NCBI GenBank assembly: GCA_916610825.1
Contig: OU744451.1
Span: 9,980,989 to 10,044,988 of the forward strand
Direction of reading: 5' to 3'
Length of the DNA: 64,000 nt
Origin: Haliclystus octoradiatus
Taxonomy: Eukaryota; Cnidaria; Staurozoa; Stauromedusae; Haliclystidae
Part shown: positions 27,101 to 35,277 of the stretch, in pieces
How positions within the stretch are numbered: the stretch's first letter is position 1
Layout of the letters: every line of letters begins with the position of its first letter
The notes under the pieces: generated by a model
Database searches by the model: none
The model's input: the letters and a program-made list of their open reading frames with translations, nothing else
What the model was told of the DNA's origin: nothing
Translations under genes and position numbers: made by a program

Positions 27101-30100
27101 GTGTTTTTTACAATTAAATTACGCATTAGAATATAACGCATTTTCAAGTTTCTTTTTACTTTCTGAATTAGTTTTTTGTTTATTTAGTAGACATCTTCTC
27201 TTTGAATATTCCTTTGTTTCCGATCGTTTGACTTTAATCGTGATATATATATCGGCCCTCTTGCTTATTGGCACGATTCTTCAATAATATTTACTCAACT
27301 TTTTAAATTATTTTTGCTAGCGTATTGTGTTGTTTTGCTCATTGGCTGCAGACTTTGATGCTTAAGAACATAATATAAGTCTATGCCGCATAGCTTAGTA
27401 AAGATATAGTATATTCTGTGTGGGATATCAATCTGATTTTCTCTGATCTTTTGACGACTTTGGCCTGATATCAGCATTTAGGTCTACAACCAGGCTAGAT
27501 GCCCAAAACAATGCTTCTTTGTTCTGCTTTTGTGTTTATTTTATTTTGTTAGGTTCCAGTACGTGGTAATAATTTGGTCTGGCTTGGTTGGCACAGCATG
27601 AGCAAAAGTAAAGCAAAAGCAGAAATGTACTCGGTGAGTTCAGACGACTTTCTTCGGGAAGCAAACGAATTTGATCATGCGATCGCACAAGCCGCTAGGA
27701 ATGTTTCCAAAGTAAATTCAGCAACAAGAAAATACATGATTACCAGGTTAGAGCGTTTGTTTTCAAGTTTAACTAATGCGACGTACTCTTTAGCCCACGA
27801 ATCTCCTACCGATATTTCTGTAGAAATAAGTGAGCAATACATTCATAGGGAGGCACTATTTTATCAAACTATCGATTTATTACATTCAGTGACTCCTGAG
27901 TCACCAGGGTTAACAAGTTCTTTCGTAAATCAGGCTCGTCAATATTCTGATTCCGACGAGATGCGAAATAAATCTGCAGTTCCTAGAAATCCTAGCAATT
28001 TGCCTTCAGTAAGCAAACAAACACCGTCAAGTAGAAAAATTAAGCGACACCATGTCAACAAAGGCGGCGCTCCTTTAGATCAAACAAATGTGTTAACAAC
28101 TAATACAAGCGAGTCAATTTTAGCATCAATTGCAGATGCGTTATCTGCAATGCAAATCAAGCTTCCCACGTTTTCTGGTATAGCCATTCAATATCAAGAT
28201 TTTATTTCTTCCTTTAAAGCACAGGTTGATAGTAGGCATACGTTAAGTTCTGCAACAAAATTCCATCATTTAGTATCACATTTATCACAAAATGCCTTGT
28301 CATCCGTAAACTCATTGCCTCGTGATGATGAAGGGTATGCAACAGCTTTATCAACATTAGACAAATTGTATGGAAACTCACACAAAATTGCTAGAGCACA
28401 TTTAGATTTACTTTGTATTGATGAGCCAGTGTCGTATAAATTTCCGCTAGAAGTAGAACGGCTTTATCATCAATTATTAGCTGCTTCTTCCACCTTCGAT
28501 AGATTGAAATATAATAATGATGTAAATTCTACATCCACGCTTTTGAAAATTATAGATCGTCTGCCTGAACATGCTCAGTATCGTTGGCGAAAACTGAACA
28601 ATTCACAAAAAACTTTGGCCACTTTTCATGATTTGGTTTTATTCATGGAAAAGGAGACAGATTTTGTCAATGATCCAGTATGGTCACGTTTAAGTCACAA
28701 AGCAATGGTACATCCTTCCAAAAATATTTCTTCAATAAATGTTACCACCAATCAAAATTCTTCAAGTAGTAATAACCCTTTTTGTGTATTTTGTGATCAA
28801 AATCATAAATCTCGAAACTGCCCAAATACTGGTTTATCGCAAGATGAAATAATCAAAACTTTAAAAGATAATCAGCTATGTTTTCGCTGCTTTTCCCCTG
28901 GTCATTTTAGCCAGCGATGTTTTTCACGAACAATATGTTCCATCTGCAATAGAAGGCATCATACGTTTTTACACAAAAATGCTCCAACCTTTGTTCAGAC
29001 TGCACCTGCAGCAGTCACTAATACTATTCATACTTCGTTAGCAGACAGTGCAAAAGTACTATTACCTGTTGTTGTTTTAGATGTAATCGGACCAAATGGA
29101 TCCACTCAAGTAAATGCATTGCTTGACACAGGAAGTCAATTTACATTAATAAATGCATCTATATGCCAAAAATTAGGAATTGAAGGACATGTTGACACGT
29201 TGAATTTCAATACTGTGTCCAATACCAAAACTGTTCAACAGTGTGAACGGGTTACAGTCCCAGTAAAATCTTTGACCAAAAATTGTTTTCGATTGACCAA
29301 TGTTGCATCCGTGAAAGGATTATTTTTACCTTATATTTCCAACATTCCTCCTTCTATAAAATCCCTTCCCCATATCGCAGAGCATGTTTCTAATTTTGCT
29401 CAGGGACGCCTAGATATGCTGATTGGAGCCGATCACAGTGATCTCATCCTTCCAACAGAAACCATAAATGGAAGCTCTACTAAGGAGCCAATTGTCATAA
29501 AAACGCCTTTAGGGTGTTCTCTTTTAGGAGGGGAAAGTAGTTGCAAAAATTTAAGTTCTTCTGGTGGAATTAATGTGATTGCCAATAATTTAGAAACTCC
29601 AACCCTACAATCCTTTTGGAACGCGGGTGATCTGTCAGAGGAATATTTTGGTTTGGATAAGCCATACTCCCAAGATGATCTTTTTGCTATACAAAATTTG
29701 AAGAGCTCGTTAAAAGTTGTAGAAGGGCATTTTCAAGCCGATCTTTTATGGAAAAAAGATTTTACAGGGTTACAAAATAACGAAATAGTTGCCAAGAAAC
29801 GTTTGTCTTCATTAGTTAGAAAATTTGAATTTGATCCTAAGTTCAAGGAAGATTACTGTAAGGTGATGCAAGGATATATCAATGATGGTTGTGCAGCTCT
29901 AGTTCAAGATCCGTCTTTAAGTTCTCGTTATACACATTATTTACCCCATTTTGCTGTTTTTCATCCACGTAAACCAGATAAGCTGAGAATAGTTTTTGAC
30001 GCTGCATGTAAATTTCGACAACAATCATTAAATGACCATCTTTTGTCTGGTCCTGATTTGTTAAATTCACTTGTAGGATGTCTGTTGCGCTTCAGAGAAA

Positions 30101-33100
30101 ATCGATTCTGTGTCCTCAGTGATATCAAAGGCATGTTTCATTGTATAAAAGTAACGCCAGAACACACAGACGCCTTTCGTTTTCTTTGGTTTTTAGATAA
30201 TGATTTTTCAAAACCTGCAGTATTTAAAATGCTTGTTCATGTTTTTGGGGCAATTAGTTCCCCAACTGTTGCAAATGAAGCTTTGCGCAGTATTGCCAAC
30301 TTTGTTGAGGATCCAAACATTAAAGCAGCCATAAGGGACAACTTTTATGTCGATGATTTCCTTTACTCATCTGATGATTTACTAATAATGAATGAGGTTG
30401 TGTCTAAATTGTATGTTTTATTGCAAAATTTTGGTTTTGTTTTGACCAAATGGATAACAAATGCACCATCTGTTTTAAAACATATTCCTGATGTTGATAA
30501 ATCTGCCACCCAGGTCAAATTAGATTTAGGGGAAGATGCTTCTCAAAGAACTTTAGGTGTTGTCTGGGACATTAAACAAGATATCCTTCAATTTGAATTA
30601 CCATCAAAGCTAGAAGTTACTGACACGAAACGAGGAATCCTTTCCTTAATTAGTTCTATGTTTTCCCCTGATGGATTTCTTTCACCAATATACTTAGTTC
30701 CCAAATTAATTATGCGTTCCCTGTGGGCATTGAAGATCGACTGGGACGAACCACTACCACCTGACCAAGCGTCAGAGTGGAAAGAATGGTTGGATGGCTT
30801 AGCATCCTTATCTAAAGTGTCTTACCCAAGATGTTTGAAAGGCCCTGATGTATTATCTTCACATAGCTCTGTTAGTATTCACACCTTCTGTGACGCAAGT
30901 CAAGACGGGATAGGTGTTGTTAGTTATGTAAGAGTTGATCGTAAATTAGAAAGGGGGGAGGGAAAAATTAATGTTGATTCTGGAGTATTTTGCAGGTTTC
31001 TTTTTGCTCGCTCACGCTGTGCTCCGATCAAGTCAGTAACCATCCCACGTCTGGAACTACATGCAGCTACATTAGCGGTAAGGACAATCAATCAAATCAA
31101 ACCTGAATTGCGCATGAAAGTAGATAAGTTTCATTTCTGGAGTGACTCCATGACAACTCTTGCCTACATTAGAAATTCTAGCAGGCGCTTTCCTGTTTAT
31201 GTAGCAAATAGAATAAGTGAAATTTCATCTAGCACTTTCCCTGATCAATGGCACCACTGTCCTGGAAAATTGAATCCAGCTGACATTGCTTCAAGGGGAA
31301 TCATGCCCTTGGCATTTAAGGAGTCTATGTGGACTGAAGGTCCTGATTTTTTGAAATTGGATGAATCTTTATGGCCTTCTTTACCAAGTAAAACTATTGA
31401 TAAGGCTGAAATTGAGCAATTGTCAAATGCTGTTACAAATATTGTTTCCATTGATTCTGATAACCCTATTGCGTCTTTGATTTGCAAAACACGCTCGTTT
31501 TTCAAATTAATATGCATTGTTGCAAGAGTTTTGATGTTCATCTCCAATTGCAAAAATTCTGTGAAAACAAACAATTTGTCAAATAATAGTTACAATTTAA
31601 GAAATCGAAATGTTAAAAATGTTGTTGTTTCAAATGTTAAAAATGTTGTTGTTTCAAATGTTAAAAATGTTGTTGTTTCAAATGTTGATGTTTTAACTGA
31701 TAACTTATTGTTAGAAAGTAAGAGTGTTGTTGTGAAATGTGAACAGTTAAAGGCCTATCCGAAAGAAATCAGTGCACTTAAAAATAAATCAAAAATACCG
31801 GTAAATAGTAAAATTCTTTTATTAAATCCTTTTCTTGACGACCGAGGAATTATTCGTGTTGGAGGAAGATTGGAAAATTCGAATCTTCCTTATGATGTTA
31901 AACATCCTATTCTTATTCCGAAACAATCTTTTTTGGTAAATTCAATTGTTGAGGATGCACATTTATCTTTGAAGCATACCGGTGTTATGTGTATTGTGAA
32001 TTTTATCAGGCAACATTTCTGGATACCTTCACTAACTTCTAAAGTAAAACAAAGAGCTCATGCATGTATCCCTTGCCAGAAACTACATGGACGTCGAATG
32101 GAACAATTCATGGCACCTTTACCTCATGACAGACTAATACAGACATTCCCCTTTGACGTAACGGGGGTAGACTACTTTGGGCCCTTTTATGTAAAAGTTT
32201 TAAGATCTACTGTTAAGTATTGGGGGTGTATTTTTACCTGCATGTCAATTCGAGCTGTCCATTTAGAAACCTCCTCCTCCCTAGACACAGATAGATTTAT
32301 TTGTGTACTGAGAAGATTTTTAGCTAGGAGAGGAAAACCTAGTAAGATTATATCTGATAATGGGACCAATTTTGTAGGGGCTGAGACCGAACTTAAGGTG
32401 GCGATCTCCAATTGGGATCAAAACCGTGTTTCGCAGTTTCTTCTATCTTCAGGAATCACATGGAAATTCAATCCTGCCGGTGCTCCTCATCATGGTGGTG
32501 CGTGGGAAAGATTGATTCGATCTGTCAAACATTGCCTGAAAACTGTCCTTGGTAACCGATCATATGACCTGGAGACGCTTCAAACATTGCTCACAGAAGT
32601 AGAAGCTGTTCTAAATTGCCGCCCTTTGACTGTTCTATCAAATGATCCTTTGGACCTGGACCCTTTGACGCCAAATCATCTGCTGTTGTTACGGAATGGT
32701 GTGTCTCAACCCCCTGGTACGTTTGACGATTCAGATATGATTCTAAGAAAACGCTGGAGAAAATCGCAAGCCCTCGCTGACTCGTTCTGGACAAAATGGA
32801 GTCAAGAATATGTCACCCTTCTCCAAGCAAGACAGAAATGGAAAACCTCCAAACCAAATATCCAAGTTGGAGACTTGGTTCTAGTCATGGATGATAATTT
32901 GGTTCGTTCCCAATACCCAATGGGAGTTGTGATAGATGCGCCTGATGGGAAAGATGGTTTGGTACGCCAAGTTAAAATCAAAACTGCAACTGGTCAGCTA
33001 GTGCGTCCGCTGACGAAGATATGTCTCTTGGAGGGACAACCCTGTAAATAAAGACAGTAGCTTGTCGCAATATGTAACCCTGTTGGTTAAATTAATAATT

Positions 33101-34757
33101 AATTTCTAAGAAATAATTTTTTATAGTACGCTACATTGATAAAATAATTGTTACTTTTCAGTTTGTAAATTAGTTTAAATACGTTTAATATGAAAGACCA
33201 AGATATTTCATGGTGGGGAGTGTAGAAACTAATTTACCATATTTGTTGTCATGGTAACTTGTTAATTCACATTGTCTTTGTCATCACCATAGTAACATTA
33301 ATATTGTCATACAGTCATACAGCACATGTCAAACTGTTTCACATTCACTGTCATAGTTCCTGTCATGTTGTCAATTCACTAATGGTTATTTGTCTGTTGC
33401 CCTAATTTAGTGTTATATTGAGTGTTTGTATTGTGATTGGTCAACTTGTAATCATTGCTGTGTTTTAACTAATCTTGTGCTACACTTCCCATCCACTGTT
33501 CGTCTTGGGGCCACATAGTACGGTCGTAATAGATTGTTATTAAAATTATACGCTGTAGTTTTCTCTTGGCCTACTTCTTGTCTTGTTGTTCTTGCGGTCT
33601 CAAGCGGACAGTCAAATACAGTTACAGTCCTCTGAAGTCAACGTTAGGCTTTGGAAAGCAAAGCAATTATCTCAATAACACTGTCTGCCATGAAATCTGT
33701 TGAAATTGATCTGCAGTGTCGCGGCTGAGATCAACAAAGAGCGTTTAAAATCATTGCTCTCAGCGAAAAAAGATCTAGAAATAGAAGAGTGGTACGGGTG
33801 CCTTCGGTAGGGCGACACCGTCTACATTACTTACATTACTTTTTTTATATTGACAATTGAGACCAATCTAACATAAAATATGTTGAAATTAATTCTGCAG
33901 TGTCACGACGGAGATCAGTAAGGAGCTTTTGCAATCATTGCTCTCAGTAAAAAGAGCCATTCCTCTAAAAATCAAAGAGTGGTATGGGCATCTTCAGAGG
34001 GCGCCTGTCTCAAACTTTATAAGATGTCTTCTAAATTATAATTTTGCTAAATTTACAATCACAAACAAAATTTCAATATGCAGGACACAGACAATGGCTT
34101 TACCCAAGATGGAGGTGCCTTCGGTAGGGCCATACCGTCTCAATTACTTTCACGTAATTATAGTGTCTTGACTGTATTTAGGTATTTTTTTGCTACATAG
34201 AAAATACCAAGTTCACAAAAGCATACATGACGTCATCAGTAGATCACTTTTCATGAAAAGAACCCAATTCAGTATGTTTTCAGCAGGTTTCCAGATTTTT
34301 AAATTCATAGTGTTTGCACTATTTCCTATAATTATCTCAATTATTCTGTGTTTGTAACTGAATTATCTGCACAACGGCAAATATATTAGCCTACACTGGC
34401 AGAACCGCAAACAAATCAGATATCAATTGAAAATGAGAGTCTAATATTGCAGACGACTCTGTAGGGCTAATAATAATTCGATAATAATTACGATTTCCAT
34501 TTTAAATTTTAAATTTCTTGGCAAACTTTTGATATTCCAAATAAATAACCTCGGCCTAATAAGTTCCTTGTCCCCGAAGCAAAATTTTGTTTTCCTCAAT
34601 AGCCATTTATGACGTTCGTTTCGCTATTATCTATTTTTACTTACTTGTTTCTTGTGGATTGATAACATTGCTTTTTGTTCGCTTGACCAACATCTATGTT
34701 GCTTGAGTATCTCCTTCCCAATACAAACATCGACCGCGAGGCAAGCCGTGATGCCAT
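9080..34757 (-). CDS. OTC: Ornithine carbamoyltransferase, mitochondrial
   Basis: Eleven exons on the - strand (34757-34645, 25850-25739, 15940-15859, 15161-15074, 13352-13257, 12922-12865, 12160-12038, 11924-11871, 11706-11557, 10419-10282, 9121-9080) join in phase to 1056 nt, a 351-aa protein, close to the usual length of about 354. It transfers carbamoyl from carbamoyl phosphate to ornithine to give citrulline in the mitochondrial matrix. Residues 1-20 are basic, Ser-rich and free of acids, as in a targeting peptide. Visible motifs: STRTR 93-97 (carbamoyl-phosphate binding), HPLQ 171-174, WIGDGNNI about 196, D266 with SMG 270-272 (ornithine loop), HCLPR 305-309. Introns 1 and 2 (about 8.8 and 9.8 kb) hold a BEL/Pao and a Copia element. 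All key motifs are intact, so the gene is probably functional. The last exon is the least certain. Confidence 0.93.
9456..9664. mobile_element. 209-bp MITE with TTAAAGG termini, copy 2
   Basis: Starts TTAAAGGAGCAGAAATGACT and ends with the inverse of TTAAAGGGGCAAAATTGACC. Both ends match the 5719-5920 copy, as does an internal stretch (GCTTAGC.TAAATTCAAC). Non-coding. It sits just inside the intergenic side of the convergent gene pair, within OTC intron 10. Confidence 0.65.
10481..10787. mobile_element. 307-bp mariner-like MITE in OTC intron 9-10 region
   Basis: Begins TACAGTAAAACCTGTCTATTAAG and ends CTTAATATC..AAACTTGACTGTA in inverse orientation, giving terminal inverted repeats of about 20 bp bounded by TA. 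The interior repeats TGTCTATAGTGGTCA-type units. Fragments with the same wording occur near 12205-12300, 15984-16060 and 55880-55940. No transposase. Confidence 0.55.
11237..11408. repeat. GTTCATGAAC-family element, copy 2
   Basis: A run of TTCATGAAC-type palindromic units (for example TGTTCATGAACTGTTCATAA) flanked by A-rich and T-rich ends (GAAAAAAAGTTC at the left, GGATTTTTTTCACA at the right). It lies between OTC exons 9 and 10. Confidence 0.7.
13086..13204. repeat. GTTCATGAAC-family element, copy 3
   Basis: Contains CCATGAACTGGTTTATGAACT, then AAGTTCATGAACACTTTATG and CATTCATGAACTAATGAAC, ending in CTTTTTTTCACAGG. It sits next to OTC exon 5 (13257-13352). Confidence 0.6.
13925..14810. 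mobile_element. Inverted-repeat element built from GCTAAATGAACAC..TTTGCTCAACA units
   Basis: The unit GGCTAAATGAACACAACATT followed by TGCTCAACA appears at 13930 and recurs, alternately inverted, near 13990, 14168, 14610, 14715 and 14765. The outer ends form an imperfect inverted repeat of about 45 bp. Short CTAAG/CTTAAG motifs flank it. It also encloses an 83-codon reading frame (14362-14613) outside the repeated units. It lies in OTC intron 4. The arrangement looks like a composite of several small palindromic elements or one element with multiple subterminal repeats. Confidence 0.6.
14362..14613 (+). CDS. Unrecognised 83-aa reading frame inside the inverted-repeat element
   Basis: ATG at 14362 to TGA at 14613. 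The product starts Ser-rich with two cysteines, has a middle acidic then strongly basic helix-like part ([17 protein letters not shown]) and ends in an Asn/Asp-rich low-complexity tail partly made by a GATAATAAT-type repeat. It resembles a fragment of a transposon-encoded DNA-binding or nuclear protein only in composition; I recognise no family. It could equally be the 5' part of a captured exon or chance. Confidence 0.25.
   Translation: MSAISFDGSCSENKVSTCNKSERDIESELELHGLQKLLNGAKLRKNKAKKIIKYRRKKIRSNDNNIDSNDNNNSDEVQSSRKC
16709..17632. mobile_element. 924-bp hAT-like non-autonomous transposon inside Copia gag
   Basis: Flanked by the 8-bp direct repeat CTACAAAA (16701-16708 and 17633-17640). 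Ends CAAAGATGTGCG and inverse TAATGGTGTGCG form short imperfect terminal inverted repeats, followed by subterminal arrays of TCGGATCGGAT-type motifs at both ends. An 8-bp duplication and TGTGCG ends are typical of hAT elements. Removing it and one duplicate restores a continuous Gag frame (DSLQ joined to NHFERE). No transposase. Confidence 0.85.
18230..19625. mobile_element. Insertion of unknown type interrupting the Copia protease
   Basis: The Copia frame stops after [11 protein letters not shown] at about 18228 and resumes at about 19631 with [14 protein letters not shown], so about 1.4 kb is foreign. TTTA occurs at both junctions and may be a target duplication. At its right side is a 156-bp fold-back unit (19469-19624). 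I recognise no protein in it and could not define terminal repeats for the rest. Confidence 0.6.
19469..19624. mobile_element. 156-bp palindromic fold-back MITE
   Basis: TTACCACACGGCAACAGTG at the left is matched by the inverse of the right end (TTACCACACAGCAACCGTG), and the repeats extend inward through GTTTGGATC. The whole unit can fold into a long hairpin. It is probably nested in the larger insertion that splits the Copia protease. Confidence 0.7.
22454..23103. mobile_element. 650-bp MITE inserted before the Copia 3' LTR
   Basis: The left end TAGTCGAAACCGACTAGGG and the inverse of the right end (TAGTAGAAACCAACTAGTG) form inverted repeats of about 22 bp. Flanking TA or TTA/TAA suggests a TA target duplication as in Tc1/mariner elements. 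The interior is AT-rich and non-coding. Confidence 0.65.
23308..25738. other. OTC intron 2 remainder
   Basis: AT-rich sequence between the Copia element and OTC exon 2. Apart from the GTTCATGAAC-family copy at 24358-24590 and a few short A/T tracts I see no gene, no conserved reading frame and no RNA. Confidence 0.5.
24358..24590. repeat. GTTCATGAAC-family element, copy 4 (diverged)
   Basis: Starts ACCTGCGAAAACAATTCATG and contains degenerate CATAAATTGTTCA and AGTTCATAAAT units. More diverged than the other copies. Located in OTC intron 2, 3' of the Copia element. Confidence 0.5.
26203..26411 (+). repeat. tRNA-derived SINE, 5' part (split by the BEL/Pao element)
   Basis: The head (26203-26286) is tRNA-like: a Pol III A box region TTAGCTCAGATGGCAGAGC and a B box GGTTCAAATCC. 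A body follows with GGAATGGTCCAGAGGGAATT and GTGCATTGACAATCGATACC. It continues after the retrotransposon at 33681. An inverted relative at 52400-52585 contains the same body without interruption. Confidence 0.75.
26412..26871 (+). repeat. BEL/Pao 5' LTR
   Basis: 460 bp, TGTAGAAACTAATTTACC to AATTATCTCAATAACA. By eye identical to the 3' LTR. It should carry the element promoter. No clear TATA box was assigned. Confidence 0.95.
26872..26889 (+). promoter_or_regulatory. BEL/Pao primer-binding site (tRNA not assigned)
   Basis: TGGTCCGTCTTTGGAACC immediately abuts the 5' LTR and starts TGG, the complement of a tRNA 3' CCA end. The priming tRNA could not be named with confidence. Confidence 0.6.
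27574..33051 (+). CDS. BEL/Pao Gag-Pol polyprotein
   Basis: A single frame of up to 1825 aa from ATG 27574 (a second Met at 27598, MSKSK, is equally possible) to TAA 33049-33051. Domains in order: Gag with the Pao-type capsid region about 195-380; zinc-knuckle area with [14 protein letters not shown] at 436-449; aspartic protease with DTGS at 518-521; reverse transcriptase about 760-1000 with YVDD at 925-928; RNase H-like region about 1090-1260 ([13 protein letters not shown]); zinc-binding integrase N-terminus about 1463-1505; integrase core with D1533, D1595 and E1645; and a C-terminal domain of the type found after BEL/Pao integrases. All catalytic residues that I can read are present. There is no env-like frame downstream. 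A 24-bp in-frame triplication lies between RNase H and integrase. Confidence 0.96.
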   Translation: MVWLGWHSMSKSKAKAEMYSVSSDDFLREANEFDHAIAQAARNVSKVNSATRKYMITRLERLFSSLTNATYSLAHESPTDISVEISEQYIHREALFYQTIDLLHSVTPESPGLTSSFVNQARQYSDSDEMRNKSAVPRNPSNLPSVSKQTPSSRKIKRHHVNKGGAPLDQTNVLTTNTSESILASIADALSAMQIKLPTFSGIAIQYQDFISSFKAQVDSRHTLSSATKFHHLVSHLSQNALSSVNSLPRDDEGYATALSTLDKLYGNSHKIARAHLDLLCIDEPVSYKFPLEVERLYHQLLAASSTFDRLKYNNDVNSTSTLLKIIDRLPEHAQYRWRKLNNSQKTLATFHDLVLFMEKETDFVNDPVWSRLSHKAMVHPSKNISSINVTTNQNSSSSNNPFCVFCDQNHKSRNCPNTGLSQDEIIKTLKDNQLCFRCFSPGHFSQRCFSRTICSICNRRHHTFLHKNAPTFVQTAPAAVTNTIHTSLADSAKVLLPVVVLDVIGPNGSTQVNALLDTGSQFTLINASICQKLGIEGHVDTLNFNTVSNTKTVQQCERVTVPVKSLTKNCFRLTNVASVKGLFLPYISNIPPSIKSLPHIAEHVSNFAQGRLDMLIGADHSDLILPTETINGSSTKEPIVIKTPLGCSLLGGESSCKNLSSSGGINVIANNLETPTLQSFWNAGDLSEEYFGLDKPYSQDDLFAIQNLKSSLKVVEGHFQADLLWKKDFTGLQNNEIVAKKRLSSLVRKFEFDPKFKEDYCKVMQGYINDGCAALVQDPSLSSRYTHYLPHFAVFHPRKPDKLRIVFDAACKFRQQSLNDHLLSGPDLLNSLVGCLLRFRENRFCVLSDIKGMFHCIKVTPEHTDAFRFLWFLDNDFSKPAVFKMLVHVFGAISSPTVANEALRSIANFVEDPNIKAAIRDNFYVDDFLYSSDDLLIMNEVVSKLYVLLQNFGFVLTKWITNAPSVLKHIPDVDKSATQVKLDLGEDASQRTLGVVWDIKQDILQFELPSKLEVTDTKRGILSLISSMFSPDGFLSPIYLVPKLIMRSLWALKIDWDEPLPPDQASEWKEWLDGLASLSKVSYPRCLKGPDVLSSHSSVSIHTFCDASQDGIGVVSYVRVDRKLERGEGKINVDSGVFCRFLFARSRCAPIKSVTIPRLELHAATLAVRTINQIKPELRMKVDKFHFWSDSMTTLAYIRNSSRRFPVYVANRISEISSSTFPDQWHHCPGKLNPADIASRGIMPLAFKESMWTEGPDFLKLDESLWPSLPSKTIDKAEIEQLSNAVTNIVSIDSDNPIASLICKTRSFFKLICIVARVLMFISNCKNSVKTNNLSNNSYNLRNRNVKNVVVSNVKNVVVSNVKNVVVSNVDVLTDNLLLESKSVVVKCEQLKAYPKEISALKNKSKIPVNSKILLLNPFLDDRGIIRVGGRLENSNLPYDVKHPILIPKQSFLVNSIVEDAHLSLKHTGVMCIVNFIRQHFWIPSLTSKVKQRAHACIPCQKLHGRRMEQFMAPLPHDRLIQTFPFDVTGVDYFGPFYVKVLRSTVKYWGCIFTCMSIRAVHLETSSSLDTDRFICVLRRFLARRGKPSKIISDNGTNFVGAETELKVAISNWDQNRVSQFLLSSGITWKFNPAGAPHHGGAWERLIRSVKHCLKTVLGNRSYDLETLQTLLTEVEAVLNCRPLTVLSNDPLDLDPLTPNHLLLLRNGVSQPPGTFDDSDMILRKRWRKSQALADSFWTKWSQEYVTLLQARQKWKTSKPNIQVGDLVLVMDDNLVRSQYPMGVVIDAPDGKDGLVRQVKIKTATGQLVRPLTKICLLEGQPCK
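31609..31686 (+). repeat. In-frame 24-bp tandem repeat within BEL/Pao pol
   Basis: Three perfect copies of a 24-bp unit (31609-31632, 31633-31656, 31657-31680) plus six more bases. Each encodes an eight-residue unit (NVKNVVVS). It lies in the linker between RNase H and the integrase zinc domain, where length change should be tolerated. Confidence 0.95.
33221..33680 (+). repeat. BEL/Pao 3' LTR
   Basis: 460 bp, by eye identical to 26412-26871. Directly preceded by the purine-rich tract TGGTGGGGAG, the likely plus-strand primer. Confidence 0.95.
33681..33845 (+). repeat. tRNA-derived SINE, 3' part (continuation after BEL/Pao)
   Basis: CTGTCTGCCATGAAATCTGTTGAAATTGATC through GGTGCCTTCGGTAGGGC. 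Joining this to 26411 across a single CTGTC gives a sequence that aligns continuously with the inverted copy at 52400-52585. Confidence 0.75.
33893..34152 (+). repeat. SINE copy, 3' half with internal insertion
   Basis: Shares CTGCAGTGTC, CATTGCTCTCAG, AGAGTGGTA and GGTGCCTTCGGTAGGGC with 33681-33845. About 90 bp of unrelated AT-rich sequence separate the middle from the terminal part. Confidence 0.6.
34645..34757 (-). CDS. OTC: OTC exon 1, mitochondrial targeting sequence
   Basis: The ATG at 34757 opens [19 protein letters not shown], an Arg- and Ser-rich stretch without acidic residues and with an RRYSS cleavage-type motif. The exon ends in a perfect donor (AA then GTAAGT) with two bases left over. 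These pair with the single leading base of the exon at 25850 to make Asn before [16 protein letters not shown], the normal start of the mature enzyme. Phase fit, position and presequence character together support this exon. Confidence 0.85.
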
Positions 34758-35195
34758 ATTTACCGCGAAAATAAAGGACTAAAAATGTCCCTCCCTCAAC
34801 TTGGCTTTACTTTGAGAAATTGCTATTGTTGCTTGAGAAAAGAGATTCTATAGGATCAAGCAGTTGCATTTTACGAGGCAAAACTAACGTTAACAAACTA
34901 ATAACAATTAACAGTTTGAATGGCGATTGAATAGAAACAGAAATCTAGCGGGAAAGATATTGCAATAGTACAGGCCACAGGGGTCGCACCAGATTTTCCC
35001 CTACAGAAGGGGACTATCTCCCCGCTATGAGGAAACCTTTTTGGAAAAAATTGCAAAATCACTACATATAAAGTAGTACTAAATATGTACTCCACAACCA
35101 ACACGTTGTTGAAGAGTAGTTGCTACTATAAATCTCTCGAACGTTAATAATACTGATTTCAAAGTACTAATACTATATTGTTTAATTCAAAGCAA
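34758..35195. other. Upstream region of OTC
   Basis: The 438 bp lie between the OTC start codon (- strand) and the tRNA-Ser gene (+ strand), and must hold the OTC 5' UTR and promoter. I see no TATA box at a convincing distance and no other gene. Confidence 0.4.
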
Positions 35196-35277
35196 GCAGT
35201 TGTGGCCGAGTGGTTAAGGCGATTGACTAGAAATCAATTGGGGTTTCCCCGCGTAGGTTCGAATCCTATCAACTGCG
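35196..35277 (+). tRNA. tRNA-Ser (anticodon AGA)
   Basis: 82 nt with acceptor stem GCAGTTG pairing CAACTGC, discriminator G, A box TGGCCGAGTGG, anticodon loop CTAGAAA with AGA at 35229-35231, a long variable arm (TGGGGTTTCCCC) typical of tRNA-Ser, and B box GGTTCGAATCC. A T6 tract at about 35283-35288 is a Pol III terminator. It decodes UCU, and UCC/UCA through inosine. All helices pair, so it looks functional. Confidence 0.96.

Larger units (their letters stand above)
26412..33680 (+). mobile_element. Complete BEL/Pao LTR retrotransposon in OTC intron 1
   Basis: Two 460-bp LTRs (26412-26871 and 33221-33680), both TGTAG..AACA, look identical base for base by eye. They are flanked by the 5-bp duplication CTGTC (26407-26411 and 33681-33685). 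One uninterrupted Gag-Pol reading frame lies between them. A primer-site-like TGGTCCGTCTTTGGAACC directly follows the 5' LTR, and a purine tract (GGTGGGGAG) directly precedes the 3' LTR. Orientation is opposite to OTC transcription. Identical LTRs and an open frame indicate a very recent, possibly still competent insertion. Confidence 0.96.
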
